Source: Novosphingobium nitrogenifigens DSM 19370
GTDB lineage: Bacteria > Pseudomonadota > Alphaproteobacteria > Sphingomonadales > Sphingomonadaceae
NCBI RefSeq assembly: GCF_000192575.1
Contig: NZ_GL876933.1
Coordinates: 124,001-188,000, forward strand
Direction of reading: 5' to 3'
DNA length: 64,000 bases
A model generated the notes under the pieces. The model had not been told where the DNA came from and made no database searches. It saw only the letters and a list, made by a program, of their open reading frames with translations. Both the position numbers and the translations under genes were made by a program. Position 1 is the first letter of the stretch. The number at the start of each line of letters is the position of its first letter. Below are positions 62,810 to 64,000 of the stretch, in pieces.

Positions 62810-63835
62810 TCAGGCCAGAAGAGGCGCCACCAGCGCCTTGAGATCCGCTTCCGGCCGGGCGCCGTAATGCGAGATCACTTCCGCCGCCGCCGTTGCACCT
62901 AGGCGCAGCGAGGTTTCGAGCGGAAGCCCCCGGACATGGCCGAGCAGGAACCCGGCCGCAAAGAGGTCCCCGGCACCGGTCGTATCGACGACGCGCGCGA
63001 CGGGCGCGGCCGAAACGCTTGCATGTTCGCCTTCGCTGATCGCGTGGGCGCCCTTTTCGCTGCGCGTCACGACCAGCGTCGGCACTGACTTTGCCAGTTC
63101 GGCCATGCCTTCGTGGAAATCCTCAAGCCCGGTCAGGGCCGCGAGTTCGTGCTCGTTGGCAAAAAGAATGTCGATTTCGCCCGCCGCGATCATCCCGCGG
63201 AAATCGTCGCCATGACGGGCAATGACGAAAGCGTCAGAGAGAGTGAAGGCAACCTTGCGTCCGGCATTGCGGGCGGCGGCGATCGCGCGGCGCATGGCCC
63301 GGCGCGGCTCTTCGGGATCCCACAGATAGCCTTCGAGGTAGAGCACCGCCGAATCGGCAATCACGGATTCGTCGAGCTGTTCGGCGGGCAGGAACTGCGA
63401 CGCGCCGAGGAAGGTGTTCATCGTGCGCTGCCCATCGGGCGTCACGAAGATGAGGCAACGCGCCGTCGACGGGTCACCGGCGCGTGCAGGCGTGTCGAAC
63501 GCAATGCCGCCCGCACGGATGTCGTGGGCAAAGACTTCGCCGAGCTGGTCCTGCGCCACTTGCCCGATGAACGCACACGAAGCGCCCAGAGCCGCAAGCC
63601 CCGCCAGGGTATTGGCCGCCGAACCGCCCGAAATCTCGCGCGCAGGCCCCATCGCTTCATAAAGGTCGTGCGCCCGCGCGCTGTCGACCAGAGTCATGCC
63701 CCCCTTGGCCATGCCCAGTCGTTCGACATCCTCGTCGCTCGCGGCGGCCATGACATCGACGATCGCATTGCCGATGGCGACGACGTCGTAACGCGGGCTG
63801 GTAACAGGCGTTTGCTGATCAGAGGATTGGGGCAC
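62810..63835 (-). CDS. PfkB-family carbohydrate/adenosine kinase
   Basis: 341 residues from a GTG at 63835 with GGAG eight bases upstream; the frame is open to a TTG at 63862. The two PfkB signatures are clear: the N-terminal GGSAANTLAGLAALGASCAFIG and the C-terminal VVDTTGAGDLFAAGFLLG with the catalytic Asp. The closest known class is adenosine kinase-like sugar kinases, which phosphorylate adenosine or a related nucleoside, but ribokinase or fructokinase are possible. It is convergent with purD, which fits a purine-salvage role. Confidence 0.85.
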   Translation of the reverse strand: MPQSSDQQTPVTSPRYDVVAIGNAIVDVMAAASDEDVERLGMAKGGMTLVDSARAHDLYEAMGPAREISGGSAANTLAGLAALGASCAFIGQVAQDQLGEVFAHDIRAGGIAFDTPARAGDPSTARCLIFVTPDGQRTMNTFLGASQFLPAEQLDESVIADSAVLYLEGYLWDPEEPRRAMRRAIAAARNAGRKVAFTLSDAFVIARHGDDFRGMIAAGEIDILFANEHELAALTGLEDFHEGMAELAKSVPTLVVTRSEKGAHAISEGEHASVSAAPVARVVDTTGAGDLFAAGFLLGHVRGLPLETSLRLGATAAAEVISHYGARPEADLKALVAPLLA

Positions 63836-63962
63836 CCGGGCGGCTCCATGGATTGGGGGCAAAATGCTCGGCGCCGCCTAGTCGCTTGCGCGCGAGACGA
63901 CAAGAACCATCAATCGCACGGCGATTGACACGCGCTGCGGGGCGGGCAATGGCAAAGCCCCC

Positions 63963-64000
63963 ATGCGCGCGGTCCTTCCCCTTTCGCTTGCCTTTCTGCT
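63963..64000 (+). CDS. Start of a gene leaving the window (signal-peptide-like)
   Basis: From the ATG at 63963 the visible frame reads MRAVLPLSLAFL, a short basic start and a hydrophobic core typical of a signal peptide. It is divergent from the kinase gene, with about 127 bases between. Nothing more can be said. Confidence 0.4.
   Translation, partial: MRAVLPLSLAFL

Overview
This is a 64 kb GC-rich chromosomal window. The gene content fits an alphaproteobacterium of the order Sphingomonadales, probably Novosphingobium-like; that placement is inferred from gene content, not from a marker search. Supporting signs are a GapR (DUF2312) nucleoid protein, the xseA-DUF2093-M23 peptidase group, the yebC-ruvC-ruvA-ruvB group, a VPEP-type PEP-CTERM protein, a TonB receptor whose plug opens with EEIIVTGSR, and a TPR-sulfotransferase gene beside that receptor. 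No phage, transposon, plasmid gene or CRISPR array was seen. The only RNA gene found is one tRNA-Gln(CUG).

Layout. 1-9.6 kb: partial nadB, a small Cys-motif protein, a lone ABC ATPase, a CHCC zinc-finger protein, tldD, a GNAT enzyme, an ECF sigma/anti-sigma pair divergent from a secreted subtilase, and a tandem PilZ protein. 9.8-14.7 kb: FAD oxidoreductase, GtrA and GT-C-like membrane protein (envelope polysaccharide or lipid-sugar work), then an outer-membrane barrel protein. 14.8-22.6 kb: an apparent operon of a transglutaminase-DUF2126 amidoligase, a fused circularly permuted ATP-grasp/alpha-E protein and a second transglutaminase, with a divergent unknown gene. This is a predicted peptide-ligase system of unknown product. 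22.6-27.3 kb: a LysR regulator divergent from dld and poxB, which together would oxidise D-lactate to acetate and CO2 with electrons going to quinone.

27.3-31.5 kb: a tryptophan-tryptophylquinone (TTQ) amine dehydrogenase operon (large subunit, MauD, small subunit, two monohaem cytochromes c) with a divergent TetR regulator. No mauG or mauE lies in the window. 31.6-33.1 kb: an unknown gene, then csp-infA-small ORF behind an intrinsic terminator that sits inside the csp leader and looks like a conditional attenuator. 33.1-36.2 kb: GntR/ornithine-cyclodeaminase pair, a Ser/Thr-rich protein and a lipoprotein. 36.5-43.7 kb: tRNA-Gln and housekeeping genes (ppx, rlmE, gapR, CPBP protease, yebC, ruvC, DUF4337, ruvA, ruvB).

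43.9-64 kb: a low-complexity PEP-CTERM protein, acnA, an EamA exporter, two convergent L,D-transpeptidases separated by a 15-bp hairpin, ispG with a retropepsin-like protease, a TonB receptor with a TPR-sulfotransferase, an M23 peptidase with DUF2093 and xseA, purD (whose start codon overlaps that of the divergent xseA), a PfkB-family adenosine kinase, and the first codons of a gene leaving the right edge.

Convergent gene pairs are repeatedly separated by long perfect hairpins that probably terminate both strands. The best candidates for undescribed biology are the amidoligase/ATP-grasp cluster, the mauG-less amine dehydrogenase operon and the csp leader attenuator.
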